From Myxococcota bacterium (lineage in GTDB: Bacteria; Myxococcota_A; UBA9160; SZUA-336): DNA of 42,343 bases. The notes under the pieces were generated by a model, which had not been told where the DNA came from, made no database searches, and saw nothing but the letters and a program-made list of their open reading frames with translations. Below are positions 15,695 through 24,938 of this stretch, piece after piece (within the stretch, counting starts at the first letter, position 1; every line of letters starts with the position of its first letter). The stretch lies in the NCBI GenBank assembly GCA_035498015.1, contig DATKAO010000226.1, positions 1 through 42,343 on the forward strand, written 5' to 3'. The position numbers and the translations under genes were made by a program.

Positions 15695-17620
15695 CTAGCC
15701 GAAACACTTCAGCACGTCGAGCACGCGGCCCGCGCGCACCGCCTGGTACTTCTTGAAGAAGGCGGCGTCGACCGAGCGTGCGCGCCCGTGCGCCTGCGCG
15801 TCGCGGTAGCGCGCGAGCGCGCCGGGCCCGCCGTTGTAGGCCGAGTAGGTCGCGCGCACGAGCCCCTCGATGCCGCCGCGCCGCTGCTCGCCCTTGGCGT
15901 AGGCCAGGTCGAGGTAGTAACGCACGAGGATCTCGCTGCCGGCGCGCGCGTTGTACGCCGGGTCGCCGAGCAGGAAGCGCGGGTCGTAGAAGCCGCGCCA
16001 CACGCGCGAGTTGACCTGCATGAGCCCGACCGCGCCGGCGCGCGAGCGGATCGCGCGCACCTGTCCGTTCACGCGCACGTAGTGGCGCCAGCAGGTCTCC
16101 TGCCAGGCGGTGGCGAGCTGCAGCTCGAGATAGGCGCGCCGCACCTCGGGCTCGGTCTTCTTGCCACTCACCGCGGCTTCGCCCGCTCCGTGCAGCAGCC
16201 GCTGCACCAGCGGCAGATACTCGCTCAGCTCCGGGCGCAGCGGCGCCCAGTTGCGCAGCCGCCGCTCCTCTTCGTGCGTGAGTGGCGGCAGCGAGGGCAG
16301 GGGCACGGGCTCGGCGGCACGCGCGGCGGGCAGGATCGCCTGCGCGAGCCAGCGCAGCCCGGAGTCCAGGCGCGAGGCGTTGGGGTCCGGCGGCGCTTCG
16401 GGCGGGACGGCCGGAGTGACTTCCGGCGGGGCATCCGGTGCCGGCTCGTCGAGGTCGGGCGCGGGCAGCGGCTCGCCGAAGTCGAGCGCCCGCCGCAGCT
16501 CGGGATCGACTGTGTCCGGTGCCGCCAGCGGGTCACTCGTGTCCGCCGGCGGCGCGATCACGCGCGCCAGCCGGCGCATGCCGTCGGCGGTCATCTCGAA
16601 GCCGAACTCGGGGCCGAGCGCGTCGAGCGCCGTGAGCGCGTCGGCCGCGGCCACGAAGCCCAGGTAGCGCAGCGCGCCCTTGGCGCCGAGCTGCGGCCCG
16701 AGCTCCCGCAGCGCCGCACCCAGCCGGCGCCAGGTGGCGAGGAACAGCGGCCGCACGGGGTCTTGGGAACGCACCGGCGCAGCCAGTGACTCGACCAGCT
16801 CCTCGCGCGCGTCGAGCAGCACCTCGAGCAGCTGCTCGCGCAGCGCGGGATCGGTGGTCTGCGTGCCGGCGTTCTTCACCACGTAGGTGATGAACCCGTC
16901 CCAGCGCGAGAGCGCGGCCTCGAAGCGCGCGAGCTCGTCGGGCGTGAGCTCGGGCGCCGCGCCCGCGGGTTCGGGCGGCGCCGCGCCGGGCGCGTCGAGC
17001 CGCAGGCCCAGCACCAGGTCCTGCGGCGTGGCCGAGGCCGAGTCGAGCGCGAGTGAGTCGACCAGCGCCTGCGCGCGTGGCACGTTCGCCGCCGACAGGA
17101 ACAGCGGCAGCGTGGCGCGCAGGTCGGCCATCGGCGCCGACAGGTCGATCGCGAGCTTCTCGAGCCGCGGCCGCACCCACTTCTCGACCCAGTCCCAGAC
17201 CGTGGTCGTGGTGCCGCGCACCGAGCCGTCGGCCTCGAGCAGGCGCGAGTCGCGCAGCCGGAAGCGCACGAGCGGCGCGCCGGGGTCGATCTCTGGCTCG
17301 AGCTGCGACGCGATCCGGCCCTGCCACTCGACCGCGAACAGACAGATGCCCAGGAACAGCGTGCCGAACTTGGTCGACACGTCCGCGTCCACCAGCACCG
17401 CGCCCTCGCCGCCGCGCACCGCGGGGTGCGAGAGCACCACGTGGTTGCAGTCGACGCCGTCGCTGTGCACGACCGCGGTCTGCTCCGGGTCGGTGAACGC
17501 GGTGGCGAGCAGGAGCTCGCGCAGGAAGCCGTAGTCCAGGTGGATCGGCACGCGCACGTCGCGTGCTTCCGCCGGACGGGCGAGACACAATAGCAGCGCG
17601 AGCCACGCGAACGGTCGCAT
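15695..17620 (-). CDS. Exported lytic transglycosylase with long N-terminal region
   Basis: A 641-residue protein with a Sec signal peptide (MRPFAWLALLLCLARPAEA, cleavage near 19). The C-terminal 160 residues are a lysozyme-like SLT domain: catalytic E508 in WQETCW, GAVGLMQVNSRVW, YNARAGSEILVRYYLDLAY and YSAYNGGPGALARY. This part cleaves peptidoglycan to 1,6-anhydro-muropeptides. Residues 20-340 are unrecognised and predicted periplasmic. A Pro/Asp/Glu-rich linker covers about 375-425, perhaps spanning the cell wall. It is convergent with the copper ATPase gene (stops 1 bp apart) and divergent from the cyclotransferase-like gene at 17659. Confidence 0.85.
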   Translation of the reverse strand: MRPFAWLALLLCLARPAEARDVRVPIHLDYGFLRELLLATAFTDPEQTAVVHSDGVDCNHVVLSHPAVRGGEGAVLVDADVSTKFGTLFLGICLFAVEWQGRIASQLEPEIDPGAPLVRFRLRDSRLLEADGSVRGTTTTVWDWVEKWVRPRLEKLAIDLSAPMADLRATLPLFLSAANVPRAQALVDSLALDSASATPQDLVLGLRLDAPGAAPPEPAGAAPELTPDELARFEAALSRWDGFITYVVKNAGTQTTDPALREQLLEVLLDAREELVESLAAPVRSQDPVRPLFLATWRRLGAALRELGPQLGAKGALRYLGFVAAADALTALDALGPEFGFEMTADGMRRLARVIAPPADTSDPLAAPDTVDPELRRALDFGEPLPAPDLDEPAPDAPPEVTPAVPPEAPPDPNASRLDSGLRWLAQAILPAARAAEPVPLPSLPPLTHEEERRLRNWAPLRPELSEYLPLVQRLLHGAGEAAVSGKKTEPEVRRAYLELQLATAWQETCWRHYVRVNGQVRAIRSRAGAVGLMQVNSRVWRGFYDPRFLLGDPAYNARAGSEILVRYYLDLAYAKGEQRRGGIEGLVRATYSAYNGGPGALARYRDAQAHGRARSVDAAFFKKYQAVRAGRVLDVLKCFG

Positions 17621-17658
17621 CGACCGCGCGAAGAGTACCGGGTTCGCATCGGAGCCGC

Positions 17659-18075
17659 ATGAACCTCTTCACCTACGGGTCCCTGGTCTTCGCGGAGGTG
17701 ATGCGCGCAGTCACCGGCCGCTCGTTCGCGCACGAGCCGGCGCGGCTGCCCGGCTGGACGCGCGTGTGCATCCGCGGCACGCGCTTCCCCGGCGTGCGCG
17801 CGCGCGCGTCGGCCAGCACCTCCGGCGTGCTGTGGCGCGGCCTCGACCCGCGCTCGGTCGCGCGGCTCGACCGCTTCGAGACCCACCATTACGAGCGCCG
17901 CACGCTGACCGTGCGCACCAGCGCGGGCGAGAACGTGAGTGCCGAGGTCTACGTCATCGCCGAGGCGCACCTCGGCGCGCTGTCACAGGAGCCCTGGCGC
18001 CCCGACCGCTTCGCGCGTGAGTCCTTGGCGGCACTTCTCAAGGCGCTGCAGCAGGCCGAGCGAAGGCCGCCCTGA
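17659..18075 (+). CDS. Gamma-glutamylcyclotransferase-like (AIG2/GGCT) protein
   Basis: A 138-residue GGCT-fold protein. MNLFTYGSLVF holds the YGSL pocket motif that binds the gamma-glutamyl group. GVLWRGLDPRSVARLDRFETHHYERR is the usual middle section with the E-x-x-x-Y-x-R pattern and a catalytic-type Glu, and AEVYVIAE closes the barrel. Members release 5-oxoproline from gamma-glutamyl compounds, but many bacterial ones are uncharacterised. ATG 17659 has GGAG 4 nt upstream. The last codons and stop lie inside a repeat (18054 onward), so the C-terminal QQAERRPP was probably acquired from the repeat. Confidence 0.85.
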   Translation: MNLFTYGSLVFAEVMRAVTGRSFAHEPARLPGWTRVCIRGTRFPGVRARASASTSGVLWRGLDPRSVARLDRFETHHYERRTLTVRTSAGENVSAEVYVIAEAHLGALSQEPWRPDRFARESLAALLKALQQAERRPP

Positions 18076-18130
18076 GCGAGGCCCGCAAGCGCCGGAGGCG
18101 CACGCAGTGAGCCGCAGGCGAACGAAGTCA
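18054..18130 (+). repeat. Intergenic repeat, copy 1
   Basis: This is the first of two tandem copies (81-bp period) beginning GGCCGAGCGAAGGCCG and ending GCAGGCGAACGAAGTCA. It contains the hairpin GCGCC-gga-GGCGC (18089-18101). It overlaps the last seven codons of the upstream gene and supplies its TGA stop. Related shorter copies are at 39998-40050 and 41901-41934. Confidence 0.75.
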
Positions 18131-18134
18131 ATGA

Positions 18135-18208
18135 GGCCGAGCGAAGGCCGTCCTGAGCGAGGCCGCAAGCGCCCCAGGGCGCGCGCAGTGAGCCGAAGGC
18201 GAACGAAC
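18135..18208 (+). repeat. Intergenic repeat, copy 2
   Basis: The second tandem copy. Its hairpin GCGCCC-ca-GGGCGC (18169-18182) differs from copy 1 on both arms but still pairs, so the structure is conserved by compensatory change. This suggests an RNA or cruciform role like REP elements. No gene is visible in this 148-bp gap. Confidence 0.75.
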
Positions 18209-18223
18209 GCCCAGTCGGACGCG

Positions 18224-18541
18224 TCAGTCGTTTCTGAACGTGAGATTGTCGTTGGTGAGACACTTCTCGGAGTCGATCGCGCTCTTCACCTGCAGATAGC
18301 CCGGCCAGCCGTAGACGGGGATGAACCCCAGCCAGAACTTCTTCTGCGGTGCTTTGTGCAGAGGTCCGAAGCCCTTCAGGTACCACTCTCCGACCCCGGG
18401 GTGGAAGATCGACCACCACATGGCGCCTTGTGCGGAGCGGCCGCCACACATCTTCTCGGCGTGGGCCGCGGGCGCGGCGGCAAACAGCGTGAACGTGAAC
18501 GAGAGGACGACAAAGACCCGGCAGATCGCACGGTTGTACAT
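18224..18541 (-). CDS. Small exported protein of unknown function
   Basis: A 105-residue protein with a clear signal peptide (RVFVVLSFTFTLFAAAPAAHA, cleavage near A28). The mature part is rich in aromatic and basic residues: MWWSIFHPGVGEWYLKGFGP, then KKFWLGFIPVYGWPGYLQVK, and two Cys that could form one disulphide. Possibly it is membrane-associated through the aromatic segment, and it resembles small 'WWSIFHPGVGEWYL' proteins I have seen only as hypothetical. ATG 18541 has GGGAGGTGAG about 5 nt upstream, a strong site. Codon use is noticeably less GC-biased than in its neighbours, which may indicate a different history. Confidence 0.7.
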   Translation of the reverse strand: MYNRAICRVFVVLSFTFTLFAAAPAAHAEKMCGGRSAQGAMWWSIFHPGVGEWYLKGFGPLHKAPQKKFWLGFIPVYGWPGYLQVKSAIDSEKCLTNDNLTFRND

Positions 18542-18679
18542 GAATCTCACCTCCCGCCGAGTTCGTACCAAGCTCGGTCCTGCCCGGCAACGATGCAATC
18601 GGCGGGCCGCGCTTGCGCATGAAGGGTGGGCCGTGTACCCAAGGCGGGTCTCCGCGAGACGGGGACGAGGAGGGCGAGC

Positions 18680-19822
18680 ATGCGGGGGGTGCTGCGCGCG
18701 GCGGTTCTGAGCCTGTCACTCGCCGCGGGTGTGCTCGCGTGCAGCGGCGGCCAGGGCGGTGGCGACAAGATCGTCGTGGGTCACGTCGCTTCCATGACGG
18801 GAGACACCGCGACCTTCGGCCGCAGCGCCGACCAGGGCATGCGCATGGCGATCGAAGAGCTGAACGCCAAGGGCGGCGTGCTCGGCAAGAAGCTCGAGCT
18901 CGTGACCGAGGACGACCGCTCGGTCACCGAAGAGGCGCGCACCGCGGCGCAGAAGCTCCTGCAGCGCGACCACGTGATCGCGCTGCTCGGCGAAGTCGCG
19001 TCGTCGCGCTCGCTGGCCGCGGCGCCCGAGGCCGAGCGCGCGAAGGTGCCGATGATCTCCCCGGGCTCGACCAACCCCAAAGTGACTGAGGGCAAGGACT
19101 ACGTGTTCCGCGCCTGCTTCATCGACCCGTTCCAGGGCGCGGTGATGGCGAAGTTCGCGGCCGACGAGCTGCACGCCAAGCGACTCGCGATCCTGTTCGA
19201 CTTCAAGCAGGACTACTCGGTGGGGCTCGCGGACTTCTTCCGCCAGACCGTGAAGAAGAACGGCGGCGAGATCGTCGCCGACGAGCGCTACACCTCGGGT
19301 GACATCGAGTTCCGCGCGCAGCTCACGACGATCCGCGCCGCGAACCCGGACGCGATCTTCGTGCCCGGCTACTACACCGAGCTCGGGCTGATCGCGAAGC
19401 AGGCGCGCGAGCTCGGCATCACCGTGCCGCTCCTGGGCGGCGACGGCTGGGACTCGGAGAAGACGCTCGAGATCGGCGGCGACGCGGTCGAGGGCTACTA
19501 CTTCTCCACTCACTACGCGGCGGACTCGACCGACCCGCACGTGCAGGAGTTCGTGAAGCGCTTCCACGACAAGTACGCCGCCACGCCCGATGCCATGGCG
19601 GCGCTGGGCTACGACACCGCGGGCATCCTGGCCGATGCGCTGGCGCGCGCCGGCTCGACCGACGGCGAGAAGCTGAAGGACGCGATCGCCGCCACCAAGA
19701 ACTTCGACGGAGTGACCGGGAAGATCACGATCGACGAGCACCACAATGCGCGCAAGGACGCCGTGGTGCTGAAGATCGAGGGCGGGAAGTTCCGCTTCTT
19801 CCGAACCGTCTCCGCGGAGTGA
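18680..19822 (+). CDS. livK: ABC transporter substrate-binding lipoprotein (branched-chain amino acid type)
   Basis: A 380-residue periplasmic binding protein of the LivK/leucine-isoleucine-valine family (type I fold). The N-terminus is a lipoprotein signal with lipobox VLAC (C21). Family segments are KIVVGHVASMTGDTATFG, EELNAKGGVLGKKLELV, the inter-lobe GLADFFRQTVKKNGGEI, and IFVPGYYTELGLIAKQAREL. Ligands of this family include amino acids, urea, amides and aromatic acids, so leucine is not certain. ATG 18680 follows GAGGAGG by 7 nt. It is the first gene of a five-gene transporter operon. Confidence 0.9.
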   Translation: MRGVLRAAVLSLSLAAGVLACSGGQGGGDKIVVGHVASMTGDTATFGRSADQGMRMAIEELNAKGGVLGKKLELVTEDDRSVTEEARTAAQKLLQRDHVIALLGEVASSRSLAAAPEAERAKVPMISPGSTNPKVTEGKDYVFRACFIDPFQGAVMAKFAADELHAKRLAILFDFKQDYSVGLADFFRQTVKKNGGEIVADERYTSGDIEFRAQLTTIRAANPDAIFVPGYYTELGLIAKQARELGITVPLLGGDGWDSEKTLEIGGDAVEGYYFSTHYAADSTDPHVQEFVKRFHDKYAATPDAMAALGYDTAGILADALARAGSTDGEKLKDAIAATKNFDGVTGKITIDEHHNARKDAVVLKIEGGKFRFFRTVSAE

Positions 19823-19838
19823 GCGGCGCCGCCGGAAC

Positions 19839-20741
19839 GTGGAGAATCTGCTCCAACAGCTCTTGAACGGAGTGACTTGGGGCTCGATCTACGCGCTGAT
19901 CGCGCTGGGCTACACCATGGTGTACGGCGTGCTGCGCCTGATCAACTTCGCGCACGGCGAGGTGTACATGATCGGCGCGATGAGCGGCTTCTATGTCGCG
20001 CGCGCGCTCGGCGTGGGCGCCGAGCCCAGTCTGTTGGGGCTGGTCGCGGTGTTGGCGGCCTCGATGGCCATCTGCGGCCTGCTCGGCGCCACGATCGAGC
20101 GCGTGGCGTACCGGCCGCTGCGCGGAGCGGGGCGACTCGCGCCGCTGATCACCGCGATCGGCGTGTCTCTCTTCCTGCAGAACGCCGGGCAGCTGGTGTT
20201 CGGTGCCGACCCGAAGTTCTTCCCGCCGTTGTTGCGCTCGCGCGAAGTGTTTCGCGCGGGTCAGGTCGCGATCTCGAACATCCAGGTCACGGTGCTGGTG
20301 ACCGCGCTCGTGCTGATGGGCGCGCTCGAGTTCATCGTGCAGCGCACGCGCTTCGGCCGCGCCATGCGCGCCGTGGCCTACGACGCGCCGGCCGCGGCGC
20401 TGATGGGCGTGCCCGTCGACCGCGTGATCTCGGGCACGTTCGTGTTGGGCTCGATGCTGGCCGCGGCGGCCGGGATCCTGGTCGGTCTCTCGAACCCCAA
20501 GATCGAGCCGTTGATGGGACTCATGCCCGGGCTGAAGGCGTTCGTCGCGGCGGTGCTGGGCGGCATCGGCAGCGTGCCCGGCGCCATGATCGGCGGGCTC
20601 CTGCTGGGCGTGATCGAGACACTCGTGACCGGGTATCTGTCCAGCACGTACCGCGACGCGATCGCGTTCGTGATCCTGGTGGTGATCTTGTTGTACCGGC
20701 CGACGGGTCTGTTCGGCGCGCCGCAGACCGAGAAGGTGTGA
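19839..20741 (+). CDS. livH: Branched-chain-type ABC transporter permease LivH
   Basis: A 300-residue integral membrane permease. The N-terminal GVTWGSIYALIALGYTMVYGVLRLINFAHGEVYMIGA and the cytoplasmic RFGRAMRAVAYDAPAAALMGV coupling segment are LivH hallmarks, as is PGLKAFVAAVLGGIGSVPGAMIGG. About eight to nine hydrophobic helices are visible. It starts at GTG 19839, 16 bp after livK. It pairs with LivM to form the inner-membrane channel driven by LivG and LivF. Confidence 0.92.
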   Translation: MENLLQQLLNGVTWGSIYALIALGYTMVYGVLRLINFAHGEVYMIGAMSGFYVARALGVGAEPSLLGLVAVLAASMAICGLLGATIERVAYRPLRGAGRLAPLITAIGVSLFLQNAGQLVFGADPKFFPPLLRSREVFRAGQVAISNIQVTVLVTALVLMGALEFIVQRTRFGRAMRAVAYDAPAAALMGVPVDRVISGTFVLGSMLAAAAGILVGLSNPKIEPLMGLMPGLKAFVAAVLGGIGSVPGAMIGGLLLGVIETLVTGYLSSTYRDAIAFVILVVILLYRPTGLFGAPQTEKV

Positions 20742-20742
20742 G

Positions 20743-21741
20743 TTGAGCGCGGCGCGGCTCGGGCAGGTCGGGGCGGCGCTCGCGGCGCTCGCGGCGTTGC
20801 ACTGGGGCGCGCCTGCGCTCTTGAACCCGTACTACGCGACCATCCTCGCGCGCATCGGCATCGCGGTGGTGGCGGCCGTGAGCCTGCAGCTCGTGAACGG
20901 CTTCACCGGCCAGTTCTCGATCGGTCACGCGGGCTTCATGGCGCTGGGCGCCTACGGCTCGGCGGCGTTCTCGGTGTATCTCGGTGCGGCTCTGCTCGAC
21001 GCGCTGGGGAACGGCGCGCTGGCCAGGCTCGCGTATTTCCCGCTGCCGCTGGTGTGCGGCGGGCTGTTCGCCGCGCTGGCGGGACTGGTGGTGGCCGTGC
21101 CGACCCTGCGTCTGCGCGGCGACTATCTCGCGATCGCGACCCTGGGCGCGGGCGAGATCATCCGCATCGCGATCCTGAACGTGGACGCGGTCGGCGGCGC
21201 GCGCGGCTTCTCGCTGGCCTCGTCCGATCACCCCGCGGTCGACCTGCGCTTCGACAGCCTGGCGGGCGTGTACGGGGTCGCGGCGCTCACGATCCTGGCG
21301 ATCGCGCGGCTGGTGTATTCGGGCGGCGGGCTGGCGTTCCGCGCGGTGCGCGAGGACGAGACCGCGGCCGAGTCACTCGGCATCGCCACCACGCGCGTCA
21401 AGGTCGAGGCGTTCCTGGTGGCGAGCTTCTTCGCGGGCGTCGCGGGCGCGCTGTTCGCGCACAGCGAGGGTTACATCCACACCAACAGCTTCAGCTTCGT
21501 GCGTTCGTTCGAGCTGGTGGCGTTCGTGGTGCTGGGCGGCCTGGGCTCGATCTCGGGCGCCGTGATCGCCGCGGCCACGCTCACCGCCGCGCCCGAGCTG
21601 CTGCGCGGCCTGGGCGAGTGGCGCATGGTGCTGTACGCGCTGCTCTTGATCGTGACCATGATCCTGCGGCCACAGGGCCTCTTGGGTCAGCGGGAGCTCC
21701 TGCACTTCGGGAAGAGACATGGCGCTGCTCGAAGTTCGTGA
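20743..21741 (+). CDS. livM: Branched-chain-type ABC transporter permease LivM
   Basis: A 332-residue permease. Signatures are QLVNGFTGQFSIGHAGFMALGAY near the N-terminus, PTLRLRGDYLAIATLGAGEIIRI in the middle, and RAVREDETAAESLGI as the ATPase-facing EAA-like loop. It starts at a TTG (20743) 1 nt after the livH stop, so translation is probably re-initiation. It overlaps livG by 23 bp. Confidence 0.92.
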   Translation: MSAARLGQVGAALAALAALHWGAPALLNPYYATILARIGIAVVAAVSLQLVNGFTGQFSIGHAGFMALGAYGSAAFSVYLGAALLDALGNGALARLAYFPLPLVCGGLFAALAGLVVAVPTLRLRGDYLAIATLGAGEIIRIAILNVDAVGGARGFSLASSDHPAVDLRFDSLAGVYGVAALTILAIARLVYSGGGLAFRAVREDETAAESLGIATTRVKVEAFLVASFFAGVAGALFAHSEGYIHTNSFSFVRSFELVAFVVLGGLGSISGAVIAAATLTAAPELLRGLGEWRMVLYALLLIVTMILRPQGLLGQRELLHFGKRHGAARSS

Positions 21742-22494
21742 CTTGACGGTGCGCTTCGGCGGACTCACGGCGGTGTCGCACCTCGACTTCGGCGTGGAGG
21801 AGGGCGCGCTGGTCGCGCTGATCGGCCCGAACGGCGCGGGCAAGACCACGGCCTTCAACGTGATCACGGGCGTGTACGCGCCCAGCTCGGGCAGCGTGCG
21901 CTTCGCGGGGCGCGAGATCGGCGGCGCGCAGCCGCACGTGATCTGCGCCGCTGGAGTGGCGCGCACCTTCCAGAACATCCGCCTGTTCCGCGGGCTCAGC
22001 GCGCTCGACAACGTGCGCGCCGCGCTCCAGGGGCGGAGCCGGAGCGGCGTGCGCGACGTGCTGCGCGGCCCGGCCTGGCGCCGCCGCGAGGCGCAGGCCG
22101 AGGACGAGGCGCTCGCGCTGCTCGCGACGCTCGGGCTCGAGGCGAGCGCGGACGCGCGCGCCGACTCACTTCCCTACGGCGAGCAGCGGCGACTCGAGAT
22201 CGCGCGCGCGCTCGCCACCCGGCCGCGCCTGCTCCTGCTCGACGAGCCTGCGGCGGGCATGAACCCCGCGGAGAAGCAGGCGCTGCGCGAGCTGATCGCC
22301 AAGCTGCGGCGCGTGCTGCGGCTGACGATCGTGCTGATCGACCATGACGTGTCGTTCGTGATGAACCTGTCCGAGCGCGTCGCGGTGCTCGACCATGGCG
22401 AGAAGATCGCCGACGCCACGCCCGAGACGGTGCGCGCCGATCCGCGCGTGATCGAGGCCTATCTCGGCGCGGACTCCGAGGCGGGAGCGGGCGC

Positions 22495-22498
<4 letters not shown>
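21719..22498 (+). CDS. livG: Branched-chain-type ABC transporter ATPase LivG
   Basis: A 259-residue ABC ATPase. Walker A GPNGAGKTT is at 36-44, the Q-loop at Q85 (ARTFQNIRLF), the signature is LPYGEQ (151-156, the LivG-type replacement of LSGGQ), Walker B LLLLDEP (171-177) and the H-loop is in LIDHD. The extended C-terminal region (ADPRVIEAYLG) is typical of this group. It overlaps livF by GTGA. It powers uptake with LivF on the cytoplasmic side. Confidence 0.93.
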
Positions 22499-23217
<719 letters not shown>

Positions 23218-23228
23218 AATCGGCCGGG

Positions 23229-24935
23229 ATGGACCTGCGCAGACACGCTCCGAACGCTCTCTCCGGTCTGCGCATCGCGCTGGTGCCGGTGTTGCTGTGG
23301 CTTTCATTTCGAGGACACCCGACGGCGTTTCTCGTGACCTTCGCGTTCTCGCTCTCGACCGACTTGCTCGACGGCTACCTCGCGCGCCGCTTCCGCTCGG
23401 GCACGCTGCTCGGCGCGAAGCTCGACAGCTGGGGCGACTTCGCGACCTATGCCGCCTTTCCGCTGTGCGCGTGGTGGGCGTTCCACGACAAGGTCACCGA
23501 GCAGCTTCCGTTCGTGATCGCCGCGCTGGTCGGGTTCCTGGCGCCGACGGTGATCGGGCTCGCGAAATTCCGGCGCATCACCAGCTACCATACGCGCCTG
23601 GCGAAGGCGGTCGCGATCGTGATGGGGGTGGGTTTGATCCTGTATCTCGGCTTCGGGGTCGCGGGATTCTTCCAGGCAGCGGTGTTGTTTCTCATGCTCG
23701 AGGCGATCGAAGAGGTCGCCATCACCGCCGTGCTGCCGGGGTGGCGCGCCAACGTGCCGTCGTTCGCCGCCGCGCTGCGCATCGCGCGCGCCGCGAAGCC
23801 GGCGCTCTTGCTGGCGCTGGCGCTCGTGGGTCTGGCGGGGCGGGCCGCCGCGCAGGCAGCGCTGCCCGACCTCACGCCCGACGTCTCGGACCTGCTCGTC
23901 GAGTACGACACGAGCGTCGACGAGGGCGACGTGGCCGAGGGCTGCGCGGCCGCGACCGATCACCGCGACCTGGTGCGACTCAGTCTCACCACGCGCAACG
24001 ACGGCCCGGGCGAGGAGGAGCTCGGCGACCCGATGTGCCCGAACTGCCTGACCCACCCCGACGAGGTGTGCGGCAACCCGCTGTTCATCTGCAGCCCGGC
24101 GGGCGGTCACGACCACCCGCACTACCAGGACTTCCTGCGCTACGAGATCGTCGACCCCAACGACCCCAACGGCACGGTCGCGGTGGGCGGCAAGCGCAGC
24201 TTCTGCCTCGAGGACACCGACTGCGAGCCCGGCTTCAAGGGCAGTCACACCTGCGAGGACCAGGGCCTGAACCCGCACTGCTCCGACACCTATCCGTACT
24301 GGCTCGGCTGTCAGTACGTCGACGTGACCGACCTGCCCGACGGCACTTACGATCTGCGCGTCACCGTGGACCCGCTGGGCCAGATCGCGGAGACGGACGA
24401 GACCAACAACGTGCGCATCACGACGGGCATCCTGATCTCGCGCGCCGCGCCCACCGACCACACGCTCGACGGCGGCGCGCTCCTGCTGAAGGGCGCGAGC
24501 GTGCTGCGGGTCAAGGCCAACTCACTCGACAAGCTCGACCTCTCGACGCCGGACTTCGATCCCACGGTCGCCGGCGCGACCCTGGTCGTGACCGACACGG
24601 GCGCAGGAGAGCAGATCGCGTTCGGCCTGCCGGCCTCGGGCTGGAAGCGGGTGGGGAAGGCGAGCGGCCCGCGCATGTTCCGGTACAAGGGCGACGGCTC
24701 GGACCTCGACCCGTGCCGCTCGGTCCAGCTCTCGCGCGGCGGGCTGCGCGCGCGCTGCAGCCTGGCGGGCGACCACGAGCACATTCCCCTGCCGGTGAAG
24801 GGCGACGTGGCGGTGCAGCTCATGCTCTCGGGCGGCCAGCGCCTGTGCGCCAGCTTCGGCGGCGTGAACGTGCGCAACGACAGCACGCTGGTGAAGCGGA
24901 GGAACGCCGATCCCGACGGCTGCAGCCTCGATTGA
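23229..24935 (+). CDS. CDP-alcohol phosphatidyltransferase fused to a lysyl oxidase domain
   Basis: A continuous 568-codon frame. Residues 1-185 are a membrane CDP-alcohol phosphatidyltransferase with the full motif D45-x2-D48-G-x2-A52-R53, G62, D66, D70, which transfers a phosphatidyl group from CDP-diacylglycerol. Its usual end (EEVAITAVLPGWR, 161-173) is followed by a signal-like helix (189-210, ending RAAAQA). Residues about 213-403 are lysyl-oxidase-like: copper His H294-D-H296-P-H298, the quinone-cofactor Lys K322 in GGKRSFCLED and Tyr Y355 in CSDTYPYW, and ETNNVRI at the end. Residues 410-568 are a beta-rich repeat of unknown role. Either one two-sided membrane protein is made, or an internal GTG (23754, V176) starts a separate exported oxidase. 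The fusion is the most unusual protein in the window. Confidence 0.82.
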   Translation: MDLRRHAPNALSGLRIALVPVLLWLSFRGHPTAFLVTFAFSLSTDLLDGYLARRFRSGTLLGAKLDSWGDFATYAAFPLCAWWAFHDKVTEQLPFVIAALVGFLAPTVIGLAKFRRITSYHTRLAKAVAIVMGVGLILYLGFGVAGFFQAAVLFLMLEAIEEVAITAVLPGWRANVPSFAAALRIARAAKPALLLALALVGLAGRAAAQAALPDLTPDVSDLLVEYDTSVDEGDVAEGCAAATDHRDLVRLSLTTRNDGPGEEELGDPMCPNCLTHPDEVCGNPLFICSPAGGHDHPHYQDFLRYEIVDPNDPNGTVAVGGKRSFCLEDTDCEPGFKGSHTCEDQGLNPHCSDTYPYWLGCQYVDVTDLPDGTYDLRVTVDPLGQIAETDETNNVRITTGILISRAAPTDHTLDGGALLLKGASVLRVKANSLDKLDLSTPDFDPTVAGATLVVTDTGAGEQIAFGLPASGWKRVGKASGPRMFRYKGDGSDLDPCRSVQLSRGGLRARCSLAGDHEHIPLPVKGDVAVQLMLSGGQRLCASFGGVNVRNDSTLVKRRNADPDGCSLD

Positions 24936-24938
24936 TTC

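Noticed and set aside
18054-18208. Two direct repeats considered as a minimal CRISPR array
   Set aside because: The copies are 74-77 bp, imperfect, almost adjacent with no spacer-sized unique sequence, and no cas gene is present.
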